From DASVEE01 sp036399695 (GTDB taxonomy: Bacteria > Acidobacteriota > Thermoanaerobaculia > Gp7-AA8), in NCBI GenBank assembly GCA_036399695.1, contig DASWMP010000007.1, positions 1 to 13,544 on the forward strand: 13,544 bases of DNA, in the 5' to 3' direction. The notes beneath the pieces were generated by a model that saw nothing but the letters and a program-made list of their open reading frames with translations, was not told the DNA's origin and did not search any database. The position numbers and the translations under genes are program-made. Shown here piece by piece: positions 1 to 6,961 of the stretch. How positions within the stretch are numbered: the stretch's first letter is position 1; each line of letters starts with the position of its first letter.

Positions 1-24
1 GATATTCGGCGGAATCTGAATGTG

Positions 25-46
25 GGACAGACACTCCTGTCTGTCC
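25..46. repeat. Perfect hairpin downstream of dnaJ
   Basis: The 8-base arms GGACAGAC (25-32) and GTCTGTCC (39-46) are exact reverse complements around a 6-base loop. A second small stem, GCGCC/GGCGC, follows at 47-60. It lies about 100 bases beyond the dnaJ stop. It could act as a transcription terminator for the heat-shock operon, although no T-run follows on the minus strand. It could equally be an interspersed palindromic repeat. What is seen is the symmetry only; the role is inference. Confidence 0.5.
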
Positions 47-106
47 GCGCCCGCAGGCGCCGGTTCATCGACGGCAGAACCAAAGGAGTAGATCGAGGCG
101 CACCGT

Positions 107-144
107 TTTGAGACACCCTCCGTTCGCCACCGCACTCCAAGATC
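107..144 (-). repeat. Interspersed repeat, copy 1 (short form)
   Basis: Read on the minus strand, this stretch starts GATCTTGGAGTGCGGTGGCG and ends GGAGGGTGTCTCAAA. The first block matches 13357-13376 at 19 of 20 bases. The last block matches the tail of the copy at 13408-13434, where 25 of 27 bases agree. The copy ends 2 bases before the dnaJ stop codon (147-149), so the repeat fills the 3' flank of the operon. This short form lacks the central hairpin found in the copy at the right end of the window. Confidence 0.7.
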
Positions 145-146
145 AG

Positions 147-1259
147 CTACGACAGAAAATCCTTGATCTTGTCCAGCACACCCTTCTCCAGCGGCTGCTC
201 GCCTTCCATCGCCGCGAGTTCTTCCAGCAACCGGCGCTGCTCGTCGTTGAGGGTGGTCGGGATCTTCACGTTCACGTGCACGTAGTGATCGCCGCGGCCG
301 GAGCCGTCGATGAACGGGACTCCTTTGCCGCGCAGGCGGAACACCTGGTTCGGCTGCGTGCCTGCCGGCACCTTCAGCGACTCGTCGCCGTCGATCGTCT
401 CCGTCTTCACCTCGGCGCCGAGGGCCGCCTGCGTGAACGTGACGGCCTGCTCCGAATGCACGTCGTAATCGCGGCGCGTGAACTTCGGATGCTCGCGCAC
501 CGAGATGAACACGTACAGATCGCCGGCGGGGCCGCCGTTGAAGCCGGCTTCCCCTTCGGCACCGACGCGCAGGCGCGAGCCGTCGTCGACGCCCGCCGGC
601 ACCTTCACCGAGATCGTCTTGTCCTCGCGCACGCGTCCCGCGCCGTTGCACGTCGTGCAGGGGTCCTTGATCATCTTCCCCGCGCCGCCGCATTGCGGAC
701 AGGTGCGCTGCACGGCGAAGAAGCCCTGCGAGTAGCGGATCTGACCCCGGCCCTGGCACCCCGTACACGTCACCGGCTGCGTGCCCGGCTTCGCGCCGAC
801 GCCGTTGCAGGTCGTGCAGGCCACGATGCGGGGCACGTTCAGCGTCACTTCCTTGCCGAACGCCGCCTCCATGAAGTCGAGCTCCAGGTCGTGGCGCAGG
901 TCGTTGCCACGTGCCGGACGGTTCGTCCGCCGGCGTCCCGCGCCGAAGAAATCGCCGAACCCGAACAGATCGCCGAGGATGTCGCCGAAGTCGGCGAACT
1001 GGTTCGGATCGAAGCCGCCCATGCCCTGCGTGCCGGCATGGCCGTAGCGGTCGTAACGGGCGCGCTTCTCCTCATCGGAGAGGACGCCGTACGCTTCGGC
1101 CGCTTCCTTGAACTTCTCTTCCGATTCCTTATCGCCCGGGTTCTTGTCCGGGTGGTACTTCACCGCGAGCTTGCGGTAAGCCTTCTTGATGTCGTCGAGA
1201 GTGGCGGTGCGCTGGAGGCCCAGCACCTCGTAGTAGTCGCGTTTTTCTGTGGTTGCCAT
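147..1259 (-). CDS. dnaJ: Chaperone protein DnaJ (Hsp40)
   Basis: DnaJ is the cytosolic co-chaperone that delivers unfolded clients to DnaK and stimulates its ATPase. The 370-residue protein has the full type I layout. A J domain spans about 7-72, with HPD at 36-38. A Gly/Phe-rich linker spans about 76-108. A zinc-binding domain has four CXXC pairs (C148/C151, C165/C168, C187/C190, C201/C204), three of them in CXXCXGXG form. A C-terminal substrate-binding region follows, with a short tail ending in DFLS. The ATG lies 5 bases after the dnaK stop and has no clear ribosome site of its own, so translation is probably coupled to dnaK. It is the last gene of the hrcA-grpE-dnaK-dnaJ operon, and nothing appears truncated. 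Length and motifs make the assignment essentially certain. Confidence 0.98.
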   Translation of the reverse strand: MATTEKRDYYEVLGLQRTATLDDIKKAYRKLAVKYHPDKNPGDKESEEKFKEAAEAYGVLSDEEKRARYDRYGHAGTQGMGGFDPNQFADFGDILGDLFGFGDFFGAGRRRTNRPARGNDLRHDLELDFMEAAFGKEVTLNVPRIVACTTCNGVGAKPGTQPVTCTGCQGRGQIRYSQGFFAVQRTCPQCGGAGKMIKDPCTTCNGAGRVREDKTISVKVPAGVDDGSRLRVGAEGEAGFNGGPAGDLYVFISVREHPKFTRRDYDVHSEQAVTFTQAALGAEVKTETIDGDESLKVPAGTQPNQVFRLRGKGVPFIDGSGRGDHYVHVNVKIPTTLNDEQRRLLEELAAMEGEQPLEKGVLDKIKDFLS

Positions 1260-1264
1260 GTGGG

Positions 1265-3100
1265 CTACTGCGGATTTTCCGTGGACATCATTTTGAGCGG
1301 GTTGTAGAGCATGACGCTCGTGAGAATCCGCGACGCGACCTGCAGGTCATAGATGGCGTCATTGAGCGCCTGCTTCTGTTCCGAGGCCACGACGTCCTTC
1401 GCTTTGTTGATGATGTTGCCGACCTTTTCACGGTCGCCGTCATTGAGCAGCTTGCCGAACTCGCGGTAGACCTTCTCGTTCGTGTAGATCATCCCCTCGA
1501 GCTTGTTCTGGATCATCCGGATGTCGCGGCGCTGCGCGTCGCCGCGCTGATGCTCGGCCGCCTCGTGGATCAGGCGGTCGATCTCGTCCTTCGTCAGGCC
1601 GCCGGCCGGATTGATCTGCACGCCGGTGGACTGCCCGGTGGCCTGATCGCGCGCCGTCACGCTGACGATGCCGTTCGAATCGAGGGCGAACGTCACCTCG
1701 ATCTGCGGCACGCCGCGCGGCGCCGGCGGGATGCCCAGCAGGTCGAACTTCCCGAGCGACTTGTTGTCGCGCGCGAACTCGCGCTCTCCCTGCAGCACGT
1801 GCACCGTGACCTTGTTCTGGTTGTCCGCGACGGTCGTGAAGATGAGGGAGTTCTTCGTCGGGATCGTCGAGTTGCGGTCGATGATCTTCGTGAAGACGCC
1901 GCCGTGCGTCTCGACGCCGAGCGACAGCGGCGTGACGTCCAGCAGCACCATGTCCTTGATGTCGCCCCGGAGGATGCCCCCCTGGATGGCGGCGCCGATG
2001 GCCACGACTTCATCCGGATTGATGTTGCGGTTCGGTTCCTTGCCGAACACTTTCGCCACCGCCTCGATGACCTTCGGCATGCGCGTCTGGCCGCCGACGA
2101 GCACGACCTCGTCGATCTGCTGCGGCGTCACGCCGGCCGAGCGCAAGGCGTCGTTCACCGGGTCGATGGTCTTCTGGATCAGGTCCTCGACCATGCGCTC
2201 GAACTCGCGCCGCGTGAGAACGGTATTGAGATGCTTCGGACCCGAGGCGTCGGCGCTGATGAACGGGAGCGTGATCCGGCTTTCCTGTTCGAGCGACAGC
2301 TCGCACTTCGCCCGCTCGGCCGCTTCCTTCAGACGCTGCAGCGCCATCCGGTCGTCACGGAGGTCGATGTTGGTGTCGCGCTGGAAGACGTCGATGAGCC
2401 AGTCCATGACCCGCTTGTCGAAGTCTTCGCCGCCGAGGTACGTGTCGCCGGACGTCGAGAGCACTTCGAACAGGCCGTCCTCGAGCTTCAGGATGGAGAT
2501 GTCGAACGTGCCGCCGCCGAGGTCGTACACGGCGATGACCTGGTTCTGGCGGTTGTCGAGGCCGTACGCCAGCGCGGCCGCCGTCGGCTCGTTGATGATG
2601 CGGAGCACTTCCAGCCCGGCGATCTTGCCGGCGTCGCGCGTGGCCTGCCGCTGCGAATCGTTGAAGTAGGCCGGCACGGTGATGATGGCCTCGGTGATCG
2701 CCTCCCCGAGGAAGTCCTCGGCGAAGGCCTTGATCTCCATCAGCACGAAGGCCGAGATCTCCTCCGGCGAAAACTCCCGGTCGCGGATCTTCACCTTCAC
2801 GTCGCCGTTCGCCGCGTTCACGATCTGGTACGGCAGCACCTTCTTCGCGTGCGCGACTTCCTCGGACTCGTATTTGCGCCCGATCAGCCGCTTGATCGCG
2901 AACACCGTATTGAACGGATTCGTGATGGCCTGCCGCTTCGCGATCTGGCCGACGAGCCGTTCCCCATCCTCGGTGAAACCGACGACGGACGGAGTGGTCC
3001 GGCTCCCCTCACGATTGGGGATCACCTGCGGCGTCGTGACGTCCACGACGGCCACGCAGGAGTTCGTCGTCCCGAGATCGATTCCGATGATTTTCGCCAT
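1265..3100 (-). CDS. dnaK: Chaperone protein DnaK (Hsp70)
   Basis: DnaK is the ATP-dependent cytosolic Hsp70 chaperone. Visible signatures are the phosphate-1 loop IGIDLGTTNS (5-14), the second Hsp70 signature VYDLGGGTFD (191-200), NEPTAAALAYG (170-180), and the conserved interdomain linker VLLDVTPLSLG (385-395). The substrate-binding domain follows, including DNKSLGKFDL and GIPPAPRGVPQIEV (456-469). At 611 residues it is slightly shorter than usual. It ends in MMSTENPQ, without the long disordered acidic tail of many DnaK proteins. The ATG is 9 bases past the grpE stop, with GGAG 4 bases upstream as a plausible ribosome site. It is co-transcribed with grpE and dnaJ, its nucleotide exchange factor and co-chaperone, and is regulated through CIRCE/HrcA at the head of the operon. 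Confidence 0.99.
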   Translation of the reverse strand: MAKIIGIDLGTTNSCVAVVDVTTPQVIPNREGSRTTPSVVGFTEDGERLVGQIAKRQAITNPFNTVFAIKRLIGRKYESEEVAHAKKVLPYQIVNAANGDVKVKIRDREFSPEEISAFVLMEIKAFAEDFLGEAITEAIITVPAYFNDSQRQATRDAGKIAGLEVLRIINEPTAAALAYGLDNRQNQVIAVYDLGGGTFDISILKLEDGLFEVLSTSGDTYLGGEDFDKRVMDWLIDVFQRDTNIDLRDDRMALQRLKEAAERAKCELSLEQESRITLPFISADASGPKHLNTVLTRREFERMVEDLIQKTIDPVNDALRSAGVTPQQIDEVVLVGGQTRMPKVIEAVAKVFGKEPNRNINPDEVVAIGAAIQGGILRGDIKDMVLLDVTPLSLGVETHGGVFTKIIDRNSTIPTKNSLIFTTVADNQNKVTVHVLQGEREFARDNKSLGKFDLLGIPPAPRGVPQIEVTFALDSNGIVSVTARDQATGQSTGVQINPAGGLTKDEIDRLIHEAAEHQRGDAQRRDIRMIQNKLEGMIYTNEKVYREFGKLLNDGDREKVGNIINKAKDVVASEQKQALNDAIYDLQVASRILTSVMLYNPLKMMSTENPQ

Positions 3101-3109
3101 GCGGCTCCG

Positions 3110-3763
3110 CTACTGTACCGCAGTGTCGTCGCCGGCGTCGTGACGCTCGGGACCGCCGACCGCCACTTTCACGAGCGCGGGGCGAAGCAGTCGATCGTGC
3201 AGGAAATAGCCCTTCTGCAATACCGCCACGACCGTGTGGCTCGGGACGTTCGAATCCTCCTCCCGGACCACCGCCTCGTGGATGTTCGGGTCGAAGCGGA
3301 CGTCCGACTCGTCGATCGAGCGCAGCCCGTTCTTCTGGAGGATGTCGTAGAGCTGCTTGTAGATCATGAGGACACCCTTGTGGAACTCGTCCCCTTCGGC
3401 GGCGTGGTCGAGCGCCCGCTCGAAGTTGTCGAGCACCGGCAGGATGTCCTTGAACGTACCGGCCAGCGCGTACTTGAAAAAGTCCGCCTTCTCACGATCG
3501 GTGCGCTTCCGGAAGTTGTCGAAGTCGGCGAGGGTGCGCAGATAGCGGTTGCGCAGGTCGGTGTTCTCGGCGCGGAGCGCCTCGTCACCGGGCGCGCCGG
3601 CGGCGGCTGGCTGCGCGGGCGAGTCGCTTTCCGTCACGCCGGCCGCTTCCTGCGCCGTCGCTTCCATCTCGCGCTCGAGATCCTCGACCGACGCGCCGGT
3701 GTCTTCGATCACGTAGCTGTCGTCATCGGTACCGTCGCCGGTACCCTTGCGGTTCTCGTCCAT
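3110..3763 (-). CDS. grpE: Nucleotide exchange factor GrpE
   Basis: GrpE is a dimeric cytosolic factor that releases ADP from DnaK. The 217-residue protein has a long acidic, low-complexity N-terminus (about 1-60). The coiled coil begins around 61 and includes YLRTLADFDNFRKR (74-87). LPVLDNFERAL lies at 108-118. The C-terminal beta domain carries FDPNIHEAV (157-165) and the family signature VLQKGYFLHDRLLRPALVKV (181-200). The start ATG overlaps the hrcA stop by one base (TAATG at 3761-3765), and AGGAG sits immediately upstream inside the end of hrcA, so translation is coupled. The order hrcA, grpE, dnaK, dnaJ is the classical HrcA-regulated arrangement. No unusual feature apart from a short polar tail after the signature. 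Confidence 0.97.
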   Translation of the reverse strand: MDENRKGTGDGTDDDSYVIEDTGASVEDLEREMEATAQEAAGVTESDSPAQPAAAGAPGDEALRAENTDLRNRYLRTLADFDNFRKRTDREKADFFKYALAGTFKDILPVLDNFERALDHAAEGDEFHKGVLMIYKQLYDILQKNGLRSIDESDVRFDPNIHEAVVREEDSNVPSHTVVAVLQKGYFLHDRLLRPALVKVAVGGPERHDAGDDTAVQ

Positions 3764-4824
3764 TACTCCTCACTCTCCTGTTCCTCTTCGATCTTGCGGC
3801 TCAAGGCGCGGCTCAGGTAATCGACGAGCGGCGCCATGCGAGCGTACTCCATCCGCATCGGTCCGATGATGCCGACGGTGCCGAGCGGAGCCGATTGCGA
3901 CCCGTAACGCCGCGCGACGATGCTGAAGTTGTGGATCTGCGTAAAGTCGGTCTCCGACCCGATGAGAATCTGCAGCCCATCCTCGACGAGGCAGCTCTCC
4001 AGGATGTCGACCAGCTTCTCCTTCTCCTGCAGCGCCAGGAACGTCTTGCGCAGCGCCTGCGCGTCGGCGTACTCGGGCTTGTTCAGGATCGAGGCCGCCC
4101 CTTCCACGTAAAGGTCATGCTCGAACGGCGCCACGTCCGTCACGGCTTCGATGCCGAGCGTGATGGTCTTCTGGAGCATCTCGTCGTGCAGTGCACGCTC
4201 CTGCTCGGTCATCCGGATCAGGCGGCGGCGGATCTGGTCGAGCGTCAGGCCGGAGAACTCGATCGTGATGTAGCGGCCGATCTTCTCCAGTTCCTCCCGG
4301 TTGAAGCTCTGGCGCGTCTCGACGATCTTGTTCACCACGACGCCGTTGACGCCGACGATGACGCACATGATCCGCGACTCGCCGATGAGCACGAAGTCCA
4401 TGGAGCGGATGGCGAACTGCAGGAGCGTCGGCATGAAGACGACGCCCACCTGGTCGCTGAAACGGCTGAGGAGGCGCGAAGCGTGGCCGAGGACCTCCTC
4501 GATCTCGTTCGCGTGGCCGACTTCGTCGTCGATCGTTTCCCGCTCCCGCTGCGTGAGCAGCTTGGAACGCATGAGGTTGTCGATGAAGAAGCGATAGCCG
4601 CGGTCCGTCGGCACGCGTCCTGCCGAGGTGTGCGGCTGGGTGAGGTAGCCGAGGTCTTCGAGATCGGCCATCACGTTGCGCAGCGAAGCGGGCGAAAGCT
4701 GAAACTGGCCACAGCGCGAGAGCGTGCGGGAGCTGATCGCCTCGCCTGAGGCAATATGTTCGATGACAATCTCGCGCAGAACCTCGCGCGCGCGGCTGTC
4801 GAGCTCCGGTAGCGGTTTCTGCAT
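3763..4824 (-). CDS. hrcA: Heat-inducible transcription repressor HrcA
   Basis: HrcA represses class I heat-shock genes by binding the CIRCE inverted repeat; in known systems its activity depends on GroEL. The 353-residue protein starts with a winged-helix DNA-binding domain (about 1-80). That domain contains LSPASLRNVMADLEDLGYL (43-61), HTSAGRVPTDRGYR (65-78) and FFIDNL. The central GAF-like and insertion regions follow. The family C-terminal signature GTVGIIGPMRMEYARMAPLV begins at 315, ahead of an acidic tail. The ATG at 4822-4824 lies 9 bases downstream of the CIRCE element and has no obvious Shine-Dalgarno sequence. HrcA heads its own operon and should therefore autoregulate. The downstream overlap with grpE is one base. 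Length and motifs are fully canonical. Confidence 0.98.
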   Translation of the reverse strand: MQKPLPELDSRAREVLREIVIEHIASGEAISSRTLSRCGQFQLSPASLRNVMADLEDLGYLTQPHTSAGRVPTDRGYRFFIDNLMRSKLLTQRERETIDDEVGHANEIEEVLGHASRLLSRFSDQVGVVFMPTLLQFAIRSMDFVLIGESRIMCVIVGVNGVVVNKIVETRQSFNREELEKIGRYITIEFSGLTLDQIRRRLIRMTEQERALHDEMLQKTITLGIEAVTDVAPFEHDLYVEGAASILNKPEYADAQALRKTFLALQEKEKLVDILESCLVEDGLQILIGSETDFTQIHNFSIVARRYGSQSAPLGTVGIIGPMRMEYARMAPLVDYLSRALSRKIEEEQESEE

Positions 4825-4833
4825 CAGGGTCGT

Positions 4834-4860
4834 TTAGCACTCGCGGGACAGGAGTGCTAA
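4834..4860. promoter_or_regulatory. CIRCE operator (HrcA binding site)
   Basis: A perfect consensus CIRCE element, TTAGCACTC-N9-GAGTGCTAA, occupies these positions with both 9-base arms matching exactly. It lies in the 5' leader of hrcA, 9 bases before its ATG, just downstream of the predicted -10. Bound HrcA would cover the transcription start. The 79-base gap is shared with the divergent SurA-like gene at 4904, so HrcA may affect that gene too (inference). Confidence 0.98.
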
Positions 4861-4866
4861 CTGCCA

Positions 4867-4895
4867 ATTCTGAGAATACGGTCAGGCAGTGTCAA
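4867..4895 (-). promoter_or_regulatory. Sigma70-type promoter of the hrcA operon
   Basis: Read on the minus strand, there is a consensus -35 TTGACA (4890-4895), a 17-base spacer, and CAGAAT as -10 (4867-4872, 4 of 6 matches). The start of transcription would fall near 4859-4860, at the edge of the CIRCE element. That is the expected geometry for HrcA repression. The -35 lies only 8 bases before the ATG of the divergent gene. Confidence 0.75.
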
Positions 4896-4903
4896 GATTA
4901 ACC

Positions 4904-5542
4904 ATGAGTATGCGTAAGCTCTTCCTCCTTCTGGTTTTGCTCGCCGGCGTCTTTCCGGCCTCTGCCGTGACGGTCGATCGCATCGCCGCAGTGCTCGACC
5001 GGCAGGTGCTGACGGTGAGCGAAGTCAACCAGATGGTGGAGCTCCGCTTTTTCCCTCGCCTGGTCCAGACGGACGACGAGCATCGCCGGGAGGTGCTCGA
5101 AGCGCTGATCGCCCAGGCCCTCCGCTACCGCGACGTGGAGCGCTTCGGCGCCCAGGACATCCCTGCCGACGCCATCGAAGCGCGGCTCCAGGAGATCCAG
5201 GGGCGGTTCGGCTCCCCCGAGGAGTTCACCGCCGCCCTGACGCGCACCGAGCTGACGCTGGATGAGATGCGGGCGCTGGTCCGCCGCCAACTGCAGGTCG
5301 AGGCGTACATCCAGGAACGGTTTGCGCCGCAGGTGTTCGTGCAGACGGAGGAGATCGAGGAGTACTACCGCGGCCCCTGGACCGCCCAGCGCCGCGAGCG
5401 CGGCCTGGCCGTACCCCCGCTGGCGCAGGTGCAGAACGAGATCCGCGATGCGCTGCGGTCGCAGAGGCTGCAAACGGAGATCGAGCACTGGACCACCCAG
5501 CTCCGCGCCCGGGCCAACGTAGACGTCTACGCCTGGCGCTGA
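4904..5542 (+). CDS. SurA-N-type periplasmic chaperone lacking a PPIase domain
   Basis: The 212-residue protein begins with a clear signal peptide: MSMRKLF, a hydrophobic core LLLVLLAGVFP, and a cut after ASA at about 21. VDRIAAVLDRQVLTVSEVNQ (24-43) matches the start of mature SurA-family chaperones. A helical region with two typical stretches follows (LIAQALRYRDVER and EEIEEYY). The sequence then goes directly to a C-terminal helix and a VDVY strand like that closing SurA. No parvulin (rotamase) domain lies between, so a holdase role in outer-membrane protein biogenesis is more likely than prolyl isomerisation (inference). The start at 4904 is preferred; 4910 and an upstream GTG at 4889 are alternatives. 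It is divergent from hrcA across the CIRCE region. Its last 16 bases overlap the end of the convergent gene. Confidence 0.82.
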   Translation: MSMRKLFLLLVLLAGVFPASAVTVDRIAAVLDRQVLTVSEVNQMVELRFFPRLVQTDDEHRREVLEALIAQALRYRDVERFGAQDIPADAIEARLQEIQGRFGSPEEFTAALTRTELTLDEMRALVRRQLQVEAYIQERFAPQVFVQTEEIEEYYRGPWTAQRRERGLAVPPLAQVQNEIRDALRSQRLQTEIEHWTTQLRARANVDVYAWR

Positions 5543-6054
5543 TCTCGGAGGAGAACGGCCAGCGCATCCACGACCTGCTCGACCTCCGCCTCCGCGCTCA
5601 CCCGGACCCCAAACTTCTCCCCCTGATGGGCCACGCAGCACTCCGTGGCCCGGCGGAACTCCCACGGCGCGCTCACCGGGTCGAGCCCGCGCCTGCGCAG
5701 CCGCTCGTGCACCACGTCCACCGGAGCGACCAGACAAACCTGCACCACGTCCGGCTCGAACGGCCCGAGCCCCTCGCGGATCTCGCGCAGGTACTCCTCA
5801 TTCGAGAAGGCCATCGGCACCACCACGTTCTTCCGGAAGAGCCGCGTGACCCGCAGCCCCAGCACCGTCAGCCGCCGCCAGGCGCGCAAGTCCTGGAAGT
5901 CGTCCACCCGCCGCCCCACCAGCCGGGCCGCGCGCTGCAACGCCATCCCGATCAGCTCCGGATCGAACAGCACCGCGCCAGGCAGACGCGCCACGAGCGC
6001 ACGCGCCACCGTCGTCTTTCCCACGCCGAAGGCGCCGTTCAGCAGCAGGATCAC
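5527..6054 (-). CDS. TmrB-like P-loop NTPase/kinase
   Basis: The 175-residue protein has a Walker A motif, GAFGVGKT (7-14), preceded by MILLLN. Several blocks recall the Bacillus tunicamycin-resistance protein TmrB as I remember it: NGAFGxGKT, FDPELIGMAL (30-39), DDFQ near 51-54 followed by WRR, VPM at 79-81 with EEYLREI after it, and an ERLRRRG LID-like arginine stretch (117-123). TmrB-type proteins are small nucleotide-binding proteins related to adenylate and shikimate kinases; their reaction is not settled. The function here is therefore inferred only as NTP binding and possible phosphotransfer to a small molecule. It has no signal peptide. It is convergent with the SurA-like gene (16-base overlap) and divergent from the small basic gene at 6123. 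The intergenic region holds CTACCG-ccg-CGGTAG (6064-6078), a possible operator. Confidence 0.75.
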   Translation of the reverse strand: MILLLNGAFGVGKTTVARALVARLPGAVLFDPELIGMALQRAARLVGRRVDDFQDLRAWRRLTVLGLRVTRLFRKNVVVPMAFSNEEYLREIREGLGPFEPDVVQVCLVAPVDVVHERLRRRGLDPVSAPWEFRRATECCVAHQGEKFGVRVSAEAEVEQVVDALAVLLRDQRQA

Positions 6055-6103
6055 ACCACCAGTCTACCGCCGCGGTAGCCGCTCGCACGAACCCTGCACT
6101 GAG

Positions 6104-6116
6104 CCTCCGCGGGAGG
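6104..6116 (+). promoter_or_regulatory. Strong Shine-Dalgarno inside a small hairpin
   Basis: GGAGG (6112-6116) lies 6 bases before the ATG at 6123, making it the best ribosome site seen in the window. It is exactly complementary to CCTCC (6104-6108) across a 3-base loop. The RNA could therefore fold so that the ribosome site is hidden. The pairing is seen; the regulatory meaning is inference, since a 5-bp stem is short. Confidence 0.5.
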
Positions 6117-6122
6117 AATCAC

Positions 6123-6251
6123 ATGGCTTCGACGAACAACCGCGGCAAAGAAGGAAAGCGCAGCGGCTCCGCCACGTCACCGGCGAAGGCAGGCAGCCAG
6201 AGCCCGCAGACCGGCAAGTCGCAAACGAAGAGCGGCGCGAAGAAAAAGTAG
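6123..6251 (+). CDS. Small very basic protein, 42 residues
   Basis: The ATG is followed by 41 codons and TAG, giving a 42-residue product. It is rich in Lys, Ser, Gly, Thr and Gln, contains a single aromatic-free low-complexity body, and ends GAKKK. There is no hydrophobic segment or cysteine. The excellent GGGAGG ribosome site 6 bases upstream and the codon use argue that it is truly translated. Composition resembles small Lys/Gly/Ser-rich nucleic-acid-associated or stress-related proteins, but I do not recognise a specific family and assign no function. It is transcribed alone. Upstream is the divergent TmrB-like gene; the palindromic repeat at 6275-6312 begins 24 bases after its stop and may serve as its terminator. 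It is short enough to be missed by automatic gene calling. Confidence 0.65.
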   Translation: MASTNNRGKEGKRSGSATSPAKAGSQSPQTGKSQTKSGAKKK

Positions 6252-6274
6252 GAACGCGCCCCCGCCGCCGCCTG

Positions 6275-6312
6275 ATCTCGGAGTGCGGCGAACAGCCACC
6301 GCACTCCGAGAT
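6275..6312. repeat. Interspersed repeat, copy 2 (palindromic form; possible terminator)
   Basis: The 14-base arms ATCTCGGAGTGCGG (6275-6288) and CCGCACTCCGAGAT (6299-6312) are perfect reverse complements around a 10-base loop. The arm sequence is the same block found at 13357-13371 and, with one change, on the minus strand of 107-144. The hairpin lies between two converging genes (stops at 6251 and 6341). It could work as a bidirectional terminator, although no T-run follows. Confidence 0.75.
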
Positions 6313-6340
6313 GACTTCGCGGAGGGCCACGCGTGCGGCG

Positions 6341-6916
6341 TTAATCCTTCTTCGCCGCGCCGCTGCGCATCGCGTCTTCCAGCAGGCGCATCCACTTACG
6401 CTCCGCTTCGGTGCGAAGGGAATCCACACGATCGCTGCGGCGGTCGAGATCTGCTTCCAGCCTCTCCATGTCGCGCTCCAGCGTCTCCCGCTTGCGCTCG
6501 ATGGTCCGGACGTCGCTCTCGTAACGCGACACTTCGTCCCCTCGGCGGGAAGCGGTGCGGATCTCCCGCTCCAGCGAGCGCTGCTCGTTGCGCAACTCGC
6601 GCTCGCGAGTCTTCAGCTCGCGGCGGCGCGTCTTGATCTCGCGCGACTCCGCTTTGGCTTCTCGCACCGGGCGGTAGGCCTCGTCGAGCTGGGCCAGCGT
6701 ACGGGCGTCCGTGATGCGGTACGGACGGCCGTCCCAGCGAAACCAGAGGTAGTCACCCGCGGGGAAGCGCTCGGTGTTCACATCGTCATTGATGATCCGC
6801 ACCCGCGTGTCTCCCCGGTACTTGAAGACGTACGACTGCAGCGGGCTGTCGGCCGCAAAGACCATGAAGGCGATCGAGGCGAGGGCGAGCGCGAGAACGG
6901 CGCGAGCTGTCTTCAT
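6341..6916 (-). CDS. Secreted coiled-coil protein of unknown function
   Basis: With the ATG at 6916 the product has 191 residues and a clean signal peptide: MKTARAV, a hydrophobic core, and a cut near FMVFA-ADSP. A start at 6958 would add 14 residues and sits 3 bases after the upstream stop, so it remains possible. The mature N-terminal part contains DYLWFRWDGRPYRITDARTL, then LDEAYRPVREA. This block recalls short domains of the form FLWFRxDGxxYxIxDxxxL that precede long helices in other uncharacterised secreted proteins; that is memory-based, not a database result. The remaining roughly 110 residues are an unbroken charged helix, rich in Arg and Glu and almost certainly a coiled coil. It ends in MRSGAAKKD. 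Envelope location is likely; no enzymatic motif is visible. It probably shares a transcript with the gene upstream. Confidence 0.75.
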   Translation of the reverse strand: MKTARAVLALALASIAFMVFAADSPLQSYVFKYRGDTRVRIINDDVNTERFPAGDYLWFRWDGRPYRITDARTLAQLDEAYRPVREAKAESREIKTRRRELKTRERELRNEQRSLEREIRTASRRGDEVSRYESDVRTIERKRETLERDMERLEADLDRRSDRVDSLRTEAERKWMRLLEDAMRSGAAKKD

Positions 6917-6961
6917 GCTGCTTGAGACGCCGCCACGGGCGAAAAGTTGGGACGACATCCG

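Noticed and set aside
1253..3820. A plus-strand open frame of 855 codons opposite dnaK and grpE
   Set aside because: It is antisense to two unmistakable genes, its translation is His/Arg/Asp/Val-rich with no fold-like pattern, and high-GC codon bias explains such long opposite-strand frames.
4898..5737. A minus-strand open frame opposite the SurA-like gene
   Set aside because: The plus-strand reading has a signal peptide and SurA motifs; the minus-strand reading is Gly/Arg/Ala-rich noise.
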